From contig MNCI01005871.1 in assembly GCA_015680685.1 (NCBI GenBank), forward strand, positions 59,297 to 98,538: 39,242 nucleotides of DNA, given 5' to 3'. The notes beneath the pieces were generated by a model. The model was not told the origin of the DNA and did no database searches. It worked only from the letters and a program-made list of their open reading frames with translations. The translations under genes were made by a program, and so were the position numbers. The first letter of the stretch is position 1. Every line of letters starts with the position of its first letter. Of this stretch, positions 10,801 to 20,938 are shown one piece after another. The stretch is from Gnetum montanum. Lineage: Eukaryota; Streptophyta; Gnetopsida; Gnetales; Gnetaceae.

Positions 10801-13800
10801 TTCGAGGGGATAGGAGTGTGTCAATTTTGTGAAACAACATGATTTGGTGGATTTGGAGATGGTAGGGTGCTAGTTCACTTGGAGCAATCGGCAGAAAGGG
10901 AAAGACAAGGTCCAGACCCAGATTGACCGGGTGTGGGTTTTTGGAGCTTGACATTTAGGTGGTGGGATGGGAGAGGTAGGCTTTGGACCATAGATCGATT
11001 GTGTGGGGTGTGGGGTTGGGGTGGATGGGTTTGCAGGGGTTGTCTCCTCGGCCTTTCTGTTTTGAGTGCACGTGGCTGAAGAGGACATGGCTCTAGCTTT
11101 TAGTGCAGGAAATCTGGCAAGATTATTCACCTACTTAGGAGCCTAGGCAGTTCCTGAAGCAGGGTCTGAGAACCCTTAAGCACCAAATTGGGGAGAAAGT
11201 GGTGGAAGATAAGTTCAATTTCAGGACTTACCAGAGGGATTTGTAGGCCTGTTTAAGGGAGATGCAAGAGCAACAGGAGTAGGGGGTTGACTTGGCAGAA
11301 GAGGAGGCTGAAATTTTGCAGGAGCTTCAAGAGTTGGTGCTGGAAGAGGAGGGATATTGGAGACAAAGGGCGTGGATAAACTGGTTAAAAGATGGTGATT
11401 GGAGTACTCATTTTTCCTTTGCCATAGCCAAAGGACATGGGTAGATGAAACAAAAGTTGCATCTGATGCTTGAGGGACAGTCAATGGGGGACTCCAAATA
11501 GGTGGCAGAAGTGGTGCAATCATATTGGGATGACATTTGGTGAGAAAAAGATAGGTGGAGGCTCTCGATTCCCCTTCCATGGGTCTTAGGGGTTGCGGAA
11601 AACTAGATGTTGCTGAAGCCATTCTCGAGAGAAGAGTTGGACGTGAGGCCATGTGCTCTATGAAAGCGAATAAAGCGATGGGGCCTGATGGGTGGCCCAT
11701 TGAGTTTTTTCGAGACTTTGCAGACCTTTTGGGGGACAACCTTCTAGAGGCATTCAACAGCATGCTAAGATGGTGGCAAATGCGAAAGGAAATCAATTGC
11801 TCGAGGATTGTGCTTATTCCGAAGAAAACTTGCCCCTCATCCTCAACACATTTTAGGTCGATTGGAGCATGTGATACACTCTTGCGTTTGTTTACCAAGA
11901 TGATCGTGCAAAGACTCTCTTTGTAGATGCCAATTCTTGTGGGGAAAATCAGGTAGGTTTTGTGAGCAGAAGGTATCTTTAGGACTAGGGGTTGTTGATG
12001 CAGGAAATCCTCCACTCTTTTAGACAAACAAGCTTTCTGGGAATGTGTGTTAAGCTAGATATCACGAAAGCCTACGATACAGTAAGTTGGGAGGTGCTTG
12101 AGGAGGTTATGATTAGTAAAGGTTTTAGCCCTGATTTTGTGAAGCTTTGCATTCATATTCAGAGCTTGAGCCAATATTCATTTGATATTGATGGTCAGTT
12201 CTGGGGTTTCAATGCATTGGGGAGAGGTTTAAGGCAAGGGGATCCGTTGTCCCCCTCCTATTTATCTTAATGATGATGGATCTTTTGCAGAGGTACTGTG
12301 CAGATAAGGGACTGGTGGGTGTGGAGATTGCAGGGCTGCGTTGTCTTGCCCAACATTATGTGGATGACATGATTATTTTTGCAAGAGCAGCAGTGCCACA
12401 GGCAACAGCACTTCAGAGAGCCTTAGAGCTAATGGAACAGGAAGTGGGAATGCAGATAAATAAAGAAAAATCAGCCCTACACATGATTAATATGGTGACT
12501 CAGATTCCGAGACAGATCTCCTAGGTTTTGGGGATCTTGCCAGGGCAACCCCAGGACATCTATTTGGGCATGCCCATGTTTAACTGGCACCAACAAAAAA
12601 CATGGACTGCGCTTATTCAGAAGTTGCAAAAGATAATAGAGCTGTGGGTTAACCGCTTTCTCTTGGGGAAAGGAAAGATGTTGCTTGCCTCCATTGTGTT
12701 GATGGCAGTGCTGCATTTCACTGCTTCAATGGCTGTCACTAGAGGGGGCTATGCAGAAAATTGATCAAATTATCAGGCAGTTTGTTTGGTCTGGGGAAAG
12801 GGGGTGGGGGGTGGAAACAGAAGATGCATTTGGTTTGTTGGGAGCATATTGCAAGGCCCAAAAATGTGGGGGGAATTGGCCTGCTACCTTTTAATCGAAG
12901 ATTAAATTAGGATTACAGAGACTGACCAACAGGTTGACTGGGCAAGGAGAGGAGCAGCCACAGTGGGTTAGGATAGGTTGATGCGGGAGGATCGTGGTTG
13001 TGGCAAAATATTTGTAACAATGCCCAAGACATGATGGCGAGGGGCTTTTGGGATGCTGTCCGATAGAGGTTGTAGAGGTCCTGTACCCGCTGCTAGGCAG
13101 ATGGCAGCATATTTGGAAAGGAAGATTGCCGGAAAAGATCAAGGCTTTCGCTTGGCTCATCATGCATAAATCATTGGAGGTTAGGGGACTGTTGAGGGAG
13201 AGGGGTTTACATGTTAATCCATCATGCCCATTGTGTGCTGGAGACAGGGAAATGCTCAAGCACTTTTTCGATGAGTGCCCTTCTATTTAGGATTCTTTGA
13301 GGGCGGTGGGTGTTGAGTTCCCGATTCTATTTGGCAGAGATTCTAAGGGGCTTGTGGTTTTGTGGGCCAGTTGGAAAAGGCGTAATGATCTAATATTTAG
13401 GAATAAACAGTTACTGCTTGCAACTACGATTGCAAGGGTTGGCCCGAATTTGTGGGTGGAAGGTTCAACACATGGCCTGGACACATTGGAATGAGCCCGC
13501 GGTTGCAGAATTTTAGGGAAACGTGAAACTTTGGGACCTGGTGGAAAGGGTTGGGTGGGCAGACCTGTTGTAGAGGCTGGAGGGAGAGGAGGGAATTGCA
13601 GACCAAACCTTCTTCGAAAACTAGGAAGGGACAGAAATGTGCTTCTGTGGGAGGAAAATTGTGTTAATGGAGCAGGTTGTGGCATTTGTGCTTGCAATGC
13701 CGTTGGAGGGGGAAGTTATTCCACCGACGTTGAACGATCAAGCAGGGGCCAGCTGCAGAAGTTTTCAGAGGCAGGGTTTCGAAGACTGCCTATGGGCACA

Positions 13801-16800
13801 TTAGGAAGGTGGGTTTGCCTTCGCTGTGGCAAGCCGCAGTTATTATGATTGATCATTTTTTAGTACAATTTAGATCATCGAATAAGCTTTTGGGAGTTCA
13901 TTTTGCTTTGATGAGGGCCTGAAACAAAGTTTGAGGGTGAATCTGCCAAGGCTGATGCCAATCGTATATGTTAGGAGGAGATCGAGGACAAATCAACGCA
14001 AATGGTGAAGGTTCAGCTGGGAAGTAGGGGACATGATGAGGTTGGGCTGAGCAGTCCAAAAGGGGTGCAAGAGTTAGAGGGTTTGGAGTTGGGAGGATTG
14101 GGGGTGTAGAGATCTACTTCGAAGTTGATTGAAAGAGTGAGCAAGGTGGCGGTGGATAAGGCAAGAAACAAAGAGAGGGTGTGTTGGGAGGCGCTCTGGG
14201 CAGCAAGGGAAGAGGATCTCAGATGTATTGCAGAGTAGATGGCACGCTGGCATGCGGAGCTGTATGAATTGATGGAACAGCTTTAGCAATGTTAGGAGGA
14301 GATGCGGAAGCAGGAGATGCATTTCGAATTGATGGAAAAATCTGGGCGCAATTGCAAAAGGAGAGGGTCAGGGCTGAGACAGGAGCACATGAGACCGATG
14401 GACAGACAAGCCATGCTTCGGGGGCACGGGGGTAGGCCACTGGTTACGGGGCTTTGTGGCTTTTGGGCGCATGTTTCTGTGGTTGCTGACCTGTGTTTTT
14501 TGTTCTTTGTTGCCTTATAGAGTTGTGGGCCTTGGGTTGGGAGGTTTCATAGGTTGGGATGAATCTGTTTAAGCTTGGTTTCAGGCTGGGTGTTTTGGGG
14601 GGTTTTGGAACCTGGTCCTTACGGCTCAACCAGAAACTGTCAGGGGTATTCATGATTGTGAGCTTTTCGCCTGTATATAATTTCTTTTCCTTTTAATTTC
14701 ACTCCCAGTTTTCATCAAAAAGAAAAAAAAATCAAAAATCAAAAATCATAAATAAGGAAAGAATGTACTAGTGGGTCTTATGAAGTATAGCAGATTACTA
14801 AATGAAGTAATTAACCTTCTTGTTCAATGTCTTAAAAAAATTACTATCAGAAACAAGACAAAAAAGAATGTCCAGTGTAAGGATGAGGTCTGTGTTTTCT
14901 ATGATGAAGACATTCAAAAGAATGTTCAGAAAACTTAGTAACAGATGCTTATCATGAACATTCAGCAGGACATTCACTGCCTCTAACATTTCAAACAGCT
15001 GAAACTGTTATATGCCATATGCTTTTAATTTTTAGTGGTAGCACAGTTCATCATTTTGTTGTACCATGTTTGATATTATTTTAAAGGTTTTAAAATGCTT
15101 TGCACCATTCTCCAGGGCTTACAGAAAACAAGAATATTATTTTCGTGCTACAATTTTGAGGTTCAGGTATGCTGTGGTTTACCCATTTCATATGTGCAGT
15201 TTTTGCGGTAAAAAGTAAGTTCAATATGAAAGAATCTTTTAAGAAGAGCATAACTCCAGGATATTTGTTGCTGACATGCTGATTTTAAAGGGTGTGCAAG
15301 AGCCAAGAAAGCTTGGGCTTTGTGGATTAGTTCCTGAACAGTTGCATCGACCTGATCGGTTACAAGATAATTTTGATCCTAAGCTGGTTAATTTGTTGAA
15401 GGTATTTATTTATTTATTCTGTTTTATTAATTCATTTGGTAGTCCCAAAGGGGAAAACAAAAGCTTATCCAGTGGCAGCAAACATTCTAGACCTCTTGCA
15501 GAAAGTTTCAAGTGGTGACATTGCAATGCATTTCCATAATCATCTTCAGATAATCAGCTTGTGTCGTGATCCACGTGTCCCTCGATACAATAAACTGGAC
15601 TTGATTATTATCTCACGGTTGTCGTCCACAAACATAAATAAATAGTGAAAAATTTCTTTTCTAATATATCAGCTGTTTCTTGAACATGGCACAACTTCTT
15701 TCTTACCATGCTATTCTCTTTTCCTAGCAGTATTTTATCTTCATTTGATTTTCCTTTGATATTTTTACATTTGCCTTGTTCCTACTTTCACGCATTTCTT
15801 TTACTTATCCGTCTAGGTAATTGCACATTCCAGTTAATTTCCTTGGATGCTACTTTCCTACATTCCTACAAAGTTCTAGGTCTATTCCCTAAAAATCATT
15901 CTTTTGCCTATATACTGTGACAAAAACAGAGCTTTGAGTATGCCGTTGAATTACTTTGATCTGTGTTTTGATTAGAAGTTAAATTGTGTAATGAGGCTTC
16001 CCCTTATATAATTAAATCTTTTGCCATGTAATATGTCAAACACAGGTCAAAAGTGCCCAAAACTTTCCCATTTTTGCAGGTTTTGATGATGAAGTTTTCT
16101 GAATGCCTTTTATCTTCTGCTGACATGTTTCTATAACTCTAATCCAAGAGGATAAACAATGCTAAACTTTGTTGATTCATGTACCTAGTTCTGAACAAGG
16201 ATTCTGGAGTATTATCATACAGTATTTAATTTTTTCATCCACTACAATGAACAAGTATCTTTGTATTAGGAAACTTGTTGAATGCATATGGTCTTAACAA
16301 CGAGGTATAGTTTGTTACTAAGGCTTGTGATTTGCACCCTATATGTCACAGGCTTAATTTTATTTGGTTATACTGAGATACATATGTATTGTCTAAAGGA
16401 AAAGCTGAAATTGGATTGTGTCTTAATAGATCCCTAGTGTCTCCACATGAATGCAAAAAATACTTCAATGTTAAAGGTACCTGATAAAAAGCATCTATCA
16501 AAATTGTTTCTGAAAGACTGTCTACAAAAATAGAGCCATATCTTTTAGTGTTGTGATAAAATTCATCTTGATATTGTCCGGTTTCATGCTCATATGTTTG
16601 TTAGATGTGAGTAAACGGTTCATTGATGTTTTTGTGCTTGCAGGCTGGAATAGTATATTCAAACAAAGTAGTAATCTCCTGTACTCCACTTGTAGATGGT
16701 CAGATGTTGAAAGTGAATTACCATGGTCTGGAATCTACACTGTCCATTCACAAGTGAGGAAATGAATTTGAAGTCATGTGATAATATTCATCCAAAGTTT

Positions 16801-19800
16801 TCTTCTTCTTCTTCTTTTTGCATTAGAAAATGCCATTGGTTTGTAGTATTTGTTCATTTTCAAATTTTGAGACAGGGAAAAAGTGGTTAATATCCCATAT
16901 GGGTTGGACGATATGGAATGGGATCCGGGAAATGATTCCTTTTTGCCTTCGACATTCTCAGTTGAAGATCTTTCTGGTAAAGCTCTATGTAAAGCAGCTT
17001 TGAGAAGACGTGTTGGCTTGTTTGAAGATAATGCTTCAACTCCCATGGTAGGATTTTTGCATTGTCTTTTAGCAGAGGAGTTTTGTTTTTTTATATGTAT
17101 TTAAAATTCTGGGAATTGTATTCTTGTATTTTTATTATTTTGGCCCAGAAGCCAACTGCCGGTTAGCTGAATTTTGTCATGGAGAATAAATAATTATCAT
17201 CATAATGCTAGGCTAAGAGATAACTTTTTCATGGGAATTATTGTAGGTATGTAATGGCTTGATCAATTACCAACACAAAATTTAAGATTAAAAAACTGCC
17301 ATGCAAGAATTATTTAACACTGCTATTGATTTTTTTTTCAAAATTAAAATTTATTCTTGAATTTCATTAATTTGAAAAATAAAAAGGTTTTCTCAACTAA
17401 ATAATAGATATATATCATAAATATATAGCTAAACTAGTTTTAACCTATATACTTTGATAGTTGTAACATTATGTTTCAAAGCAAAAAAATCCAAATGAAT
17501 TGCATATGTTCCAAGGATTAAAACAAACTTGTCATTGTTCTTTTTTTATATGAAAAATTATACATGTTCCTAAGATATATTATTTGGTTCTATCCAGTAA
17601 TTCCTATTGAATTTGATTTCAGCAACAGATGATGATTGATTTGGATTACAAAAAAATTCACAACCAAAGCCTAGGCCTGGAAGGACAAATCTTCAATTTT
17701 AGAATTATTAAATTAGAAAATAAAAAGATGTTAGGATTGATAACACATCCAAAGCTTCAAATGCTTATGGAGAAGAAATATCATTGTACTTAACAATGAA
17801 AAAGACTTTTAAAATTGTAAAGTATAGGGGAATCGATTTTATGATTAACAAAATAAGTTTGTGGGACGTGTAATGCAGGAGAAACCAATTTTGGAAAATT
17901 ACATTGAATGTATGTGAAGGTCAACTATTGTAGGTGTGTTTTCTTGTTTAGACAATTCAGAAATAGTTTACAGAGAAGAAGATTTCATTTATGATCCTTT
18001 TCATGTTTAAGGGTACTTGAATATAGAGCATTTTTGTTTGTCTTTCTTCACCATGTAGAAGTCTTTCTTTCTATTGATTTGGTTTTTGGGTTATTAGCTG
18101 TCTATAATTTTAAGTTTGTGCTATGGTTTTTGGGATTGATTTTATTTTAAAATTTATTGTTGGGACAAGGTTAGGATGATGATGATGATTATGTTTCAAC
18201 ATTTATTTTTAATAATTACATTAATGTTATTTTAAAAATACATCTTTTTAATGGTTCAAAAAATCTTCTTTAATTTCTATTTATCTTATTAATTTTATTT
18301 GATAATTCTTATCATCTAGTTTCAAATATACAATGTTTTGAGGGATATTTCAGGAAGGATTTAAATTATATTTCGTCACTTGACATGCTTTCTAATGGTT
18401 CCTCTGATTAATAAGGTTGGATGTGTGTGTTTGGATGCCACGCATGACGATTTGATCTTTGTAAAACTGGCTCTGAAATTTGCAATCCAGAATGGGGCAC
18501 AGGTTTGTGTATACAATAAGATTTTCAATCGTTATTCTACTCTACATTTTTGTTTCATGTATTGATTAAAGCTTTTGGTACTTGATTGTTAGTTCGTTTT
18601 GCTGGGGACTGGCAAAAATCCAATTGTACAATCCGATTTGCAAGAGCTAAAGCAAGCGGCAAAAGTAAGTACACAAAACTAAATTAATATCATTCTTATA
18701 ATGAATTAAATAGTTTATAAAAATTATTTTTATATAAGTAGTCTGCTCGAGAAAGCTGACCCCAATGCTTTTGGGAAAAAGGTTACAAGGACTATCTTGG
18801 TTCAAGTGGTAGCATTGAAAAGTTTCTGTTATCAGACAGCATTATTTTACCATAATTTGGTAACTTAACCATAATTTGGTAACTAACAGTATTGAAATAA
18901 TTGAACTAGTTTGTCCTTTTTGAATTACCCAACCTGAAAATTAAAAATCCATAGTGAAGCTTAAAGATTATACACATTACATGATAGTACGATGTTTTAT
19001 TGCTCTGGTAACGGACTTGGCCGGTACTGCAACTACACACAAATCTGTTTGTGTAGTTGCATCTCAAACAAGCATTAAAATAAAGCAATAACTTTTAACC
19101 ACATTTCGCAGAAAAAAGCATAGAAATACACCCGTCTTAAGTGTTCTACTTATGCATGTTTCTTCTTCTTCTTTTAAATAAAGCTTATAGCTATTGCGTT
19201 TGAACTTTATTAGCTTTTAATTATATTACATTTGAAAATCACAGAAGCTACCAAACATGAATTAATTATGTGTAAACAGGAAGCTTGTTTTGACAATTAA
19301 TTCATACCATCTTTCTTCAAGTGAAATGCACACAAAAATTTCGACTGCTCCCATTCTTTTTGTAAAAGTAAATTTAGAAGCCAAATGGTTTTCTAGGTGG
19401 ACGAGGTTGAAAATAAGAGAAGGTTATGGAGGAAAGAGAAATTATTGGAAAGAAATTTCATATCATTTCATCCTATGTCGTTGTGTATATAAGACATAAA
19501 CAAAACTTGATTTTTATAATTACAAAATATTGAGACTCTTAGGTAAAACTTTAACACTATGCAATCTGCATGCGTTTTAATTATTTTAGCTATATATTTA
19601 TAATATATGTCTATTACTTAGCTGAGAGAATCTTTTTCTTTTACTGTTAAAAAAGTACATCTCTTGGCACAACATTTAGCGAACTGGTAACCAGGTTACA
19701 AGCATAATTATTCATTTTTGGTGACAAATCCAGCCAACTGGTAATCAATGTGATTATGACCATGGTTATTTTCTATGACAATGTCCTGCCAACTGTTAAT

Positions 19801-20938
19801 TGGTGTCTTGGCCAAAAAGAACGCTTTGGTGAAATTATAGTAGATTTAGTTTGAAGTTGTGGAATATGGTTTCTTCCTTACCATTATCCTTCCCAGTTTA
19901 GCCTGGCGGCAACAGCAAAGGTTTTGATAAAATAAAGCCAATAGAACATATAATTGTTTTATGATTGTCCAGTTGGTTATTTCTATAAATGAGGCTTAAC
20001 AAATTTTGGGGAAAATCCTAAATGCACTTACATAGACAGATTACAACGATTAACTTGATTACAACTGTTGAGATGACTCTTGGACCATCACCTTCTTTAG
20101 TTTCTCCTACTACTTCCGATGAATCTGGATACTGTTCATTGTCTCTAATGCAATGGCCCCTTAAAAGGATGCTTCTGTTGCTTATCAAATTTTAGATAAC
20201 AAAAGTTTTTTCACAAAGGTGTTCATTGTAATAATATACATGTTTTCCATTCTCTATTGATTGTAGGTGAACTACAAGGTGATTGACGAGTATGATGAAG
20301 GCCTGTTGCATCTAGTAATAGCTGGATCTGATATTATGGCCTGTACCAGACCTCATGATCCTCTACATCAGATATCTGTAAGAATCGTGAAACATTTTTT
20401 TCTTTTGTTAAAAAATGAAAGGAAAGGACAGTTTGCTCAATAATTTTGTGTTAATTATTAACATTCTCAATGGGTATCTTTTGCAGCTAAAAGCTATCAA
20501 ATATGGAACCATTCCCATAACTAAGAGGTTGATTTCATAATTGCTGATATTTCCGACCGTTTATTCTGTTTTCTGAGGCATTTAACATATCCGGTATTTG
20601 ATATTTCTTTCTGTAGGGACAACACCATGAGTGTGATGTTTCACACGCTTTTTTATAATGAGCCATTGTCCTTGGCTCAAATTCTTCGGCTTATGGTAAG
20701 TGATAGGTTGCAGGCACTCAATGAATGCAAGCATTGGTGATAACTTTGAGGTTCACAGTTTTCTTTAATTTGCATTATTTTCATTTTTCTATAAATATGT
20801 TTTTAAACTGTTTCACAGAGGGAGGATCCTTTACGATGGTCTGAACTTATTAAGAACATGATGCTGAAGGACATTTCTTGGGATGCAGACTGCGTTCAGA
20901 AATATATAGATGCTTATTGGTCCATCCATCGGATATAG
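1825..20938 (+). CDS. SS5: Starch synthase 5-like plastid protein (non-catalytic GT5/GT1 protein), 20 exons
   Basis: Exons: 1825-1982, 3364-3399, 3500-3530, 3640-3715, 3807-3989, 4810-5062, 5988-6122, 7114-7218, 7439-7537, 8303-8432, 15116-15166, 15291-15401, 16644-16753, 16876-17047, 18416-18502, 18593-18664, 20267-20377, 20487-20527, 20617-20695, 20819-20938. All phases match and give 719 codons plus TAG. Residues 1-50 look like a chloroplast transit peptide ending VVHCS. Residues 100-162 form a charged coiled coil resembling SS4 (DIMKLFNDAQQNIIFLN). GT5 starts at 246 (GMHIIHIAAEMAP) and GT1 at about 494 (NIPYGLDDMEWDP). The KxGGL loop reads EAGSV (263-267), HDW reads HNW (384-386), and the GT1 motifs RLxxQKG, FEPCG and KTGGL are all replaced, so catalysis is unlikely. 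SS5 is known in Arabidopsis as a non-catalytic promoter of starch granule initiation. SS4 is the alternative, but the motif loss argues against it. Exon 1 is the least certain exon. Confidence 0.85.
2603..2650 (-). mobile_element. Degenerate RTE-clade LINE 3' end
   Basis: 'cttcatccttgccttgt' followed by 'aacaaaatggg' matches the terminal segment of the better RTE copy at 35715-36030 (catcatccTAGCCTTGTcccAACAAAATGGGG), in the same orientation. It is too short and diverged to be sure. Confidence 0.4.
2727..2915. repeat. 22-bp perfect direct repeat flanking a 145-bp segment
   Basis: TGCTAAGATAATGGGTAGCC plus AA occurs at 2727-2748 and again at 2894-2915. The 145 bp between them may be an insertion with a long target duplication, or the remains of a local duplication. 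I cannot assign it to a known element. Confidence 0.6.
4291..4347 (+). mobile_element. 33-bp RTE-clade LINE insertion with 12-bp target duplication
   Basis: The body (4303-4335) is TGTTGGGATAAGGCTAGG followed by a (GAT)n-type tail. It is the reverse complement of the terminal part of the RTE copy at 35715. It is flanked by perfect ATCTTTGATAAT repeats (4291-4302 and 4336-4347). This fits target-primed reverse transcription that stopped almost immediately. It lies in intron 5 of the SS5-like gene. Confidence 0.7.
4415..4562 (+). mobile_element. tRNA-derived SINE in intron 5 of the SS5-like gene
   Basis: An A-box-like TGGCCAATTGG (4423-4433) and a near-perfect B box GGTTCAAAGCC (4467-4477) have polymerase III spacing, with 33 bases between them. 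A non-tRNA 3' body follows and ends in an A-rich tail (ctcaaaaaaataa). I found no clear target duplication. It is not a functional tRNA: the cloverleaf arms do not close. Confidence 0.65.
8978..9085. repeat. Two-copy 54-bp tandem repeat in LINE ORF1 region
   Basis: A G-rich unit beginning GGGCAGTGGCCGGGGTGCCT repeats with period 54 (c at 8982 and 9036), differing at only a few positions. On the other strand it would encode a Pro/Ala/Thr-rich repeat, which I take to be a shadow. It is preceded by a (GGGAGT)n stretch at 8940-8960. Confidence 0.8.
9600..9960 (+). pseudogene. LINE ORF1 zinc-knuckle remnant
   Basis: Translation with breaks ends in CTVCGKAGHLAVDC (9842-9883), a canonical CX2CX4HX4C nucleic-acid-binding knuckle, followed by basic residues (KVKLKGSPKRG). 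In plant L1 elements this knuckle closes a DUF4283-type ORF1 protein that binds the element RNA. The DUF4283 part itself is too decayed for me to align. Confidence 0.6.
10365..11050 (+). pseudogene. LINE ORF2 endonuclease domain, broken
   Basis: MKLLSWNCKG at 10365 is the standard start of plant L1 ORF2. After a frameshift near 10447 the frame continues through a stop where the QET glutamate loop has its Gln. It then runs through 'LVGDFN' (metal/phosphate-binding block) and 'FTWSN' to 'QIDRVWVF'. Of the 12 in-frame stops I read, 9 are TAG, 2 TGA and 1 TAA. The intact protein would nick target DNA for reverse transcription; this copy cannot be made. Confidence 0.75.
11555..12764 (+). pseudogene. 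LINE ORF2 reverse transcriptase core, broken into several frames
   Basis: Successive open pieces carry the RT blocks in order. These are MGPDGWPIEFF (from about 11680), KLDITKAYDTVSWE with the first catalytic Asp (12052-12093), GLRQGDPLSP (12228-12257), and the YVDD catalytic box (12357-12368, usual plant L1 form FADD). LGMPMF and NRFLLGKGKMLLASIV of the thumb follow at 12558-12690. Frame changes occur between 11926 and 11992, and near 12270. All catalytic residues survive, but the reading frame does not. Confidence 0.85.
13048..13494 (+). pseudogene. LINE ORF2 zf-RVT domain
   Basis: The frame at 13048-13290 reads LLGRWQHIWKGRLPEKIKAF, then CPLCAGDREMLKHFFDEC. That is the zf-RVT pattern also present in the LINE at the left edge (CNIC...HVFWDC). 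It continues after a stop into WASWKRRNDLIFRN, the usual post-finger helix of plant L1 elements. Confidence 0.75.
13531..14440 (+). other. LINE segment after zf-RVT; possible extra coding region
   Basis: Past the usual end of ORF2 there is about 900 bp of G-rich sequence. Its broken frames give charged helical stretches (for example KARNKERVCWEALWAAREEDL near 14155-14220, and RKQEMHFELMEK near 14305). There is no RNase H signature (no D-E-D pattern found). It may be a lineage-specific ORF2 tail, a captured segment, or chance. Confidence 0.3.
18157..18190 (+). mobile_element. Truncated RTE-clade LINE end in intron 14
   Basis: TTGTTGGGACAAGGTTAGG plus a (ATG)n tail is nearly the same as the 33-bp insertion at 4303. 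The flanks (GATTTTATTTTAAAATTTAT upstream, GATTATGTTTCAACATTTAT downstream) match at about 16 of 20 positions, suggesting an old, diverged target duplication. Confidence 0.55.
18849..18886. repeat. 19-bp tandem duplication
   Basis: ACCATAATTTGGTAACTTA is followed at once by ACCATAATTTGGTAACTAA, inside intron 16. Confidence 0.85.
19029..19060. repeat. Palindrome in intron 16
   Basis: GCAACTACACA (19029-19039) pairs perfectly with TGTGTAGTTGC (19050-19060) across a 10-base loop. Short outer TTATTGCT/AGCAATAA arms occur near 18996 and 19085, so it could be a tiny foldback element. No target duplication is seen. Confidence 0.6.
19679..19806. repeat. Degenerate 54-55-bp tandem repeat, about 2.3 units
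   Basis: Units begin CGAACTGGTAACC (19680), CCAACTGGTAATC (19734) and CCAACTGTTAATT (19789). Internal bases (TTATT...TGACAA) are also shared. It lies in intron 16 of the SS5-like gene. Confidence 0.5.

Larger units (their letters stand above)
8911..14745 (+). mobile_element. Eroded near-full-length L1-type LINE, sense to the host gene
   Basis: Composition switches from AT-rich to G-rich near 8911. ORF1 remnants end in a CCHC zinc knuckle (9842-9883, CTVCGKAGHLAVDC). ORF2 starts at 10365 (MKLLSWNCKG) with an apurinic-endonuclease domain (QET region near 10460, GDFN near 10745), then RT blocks, then zf-RVT (about 13100-13285). Many stops and frameshifts break it. The 3' end is a short A-rich tail (tcatcaaaaagaaaaaaaa, 14713-14731). 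Candidate target duplications are AAAATCAT at 8903-8910, or AATCATAAA at 8781-8789, against AAAAATCATAAA after the tail. Both are weak because the tail itself repeats ATCAAAA. Confidence 0.88.
8433..15115 (+). other. Intron 10 of the SS5-like gene, expanded by a LINE
   Basis: This 6.7-kb intron lies between GT5 exons 10 and 11 (both phase 0, donor CAG|gtattt, acceptor ctccag|GG). Its size comes almost entirely from the LINE at about 8911-14745. The first 480 bp and last 370 bp are AT-rich and hold nothing I recognise. Confidence 0.85.

Noticed and set aside
11221-12027. 268-codon ORF on the - strand
   Set aside because: Antisense to the LINE reverse transcriptase region, whose conserved blocks read on the + strand. 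Low-complexity Ser/Pro content is a shadow effect.
13287-13697. 136-codon Pro/Ser-rich - strand ORF
   Set aside because: Complement of the G-rich LINE tail; no recognisable features.
1825-20938. Canonical, catalytic starch synthase 4
   Set aside because: The N-terminal coiled coil and GT5/GT1 order fit SS4, but both KxGGL-type loops and other catalytic motifs are replaced and the N-terminal extension is much shorter than in SS4.
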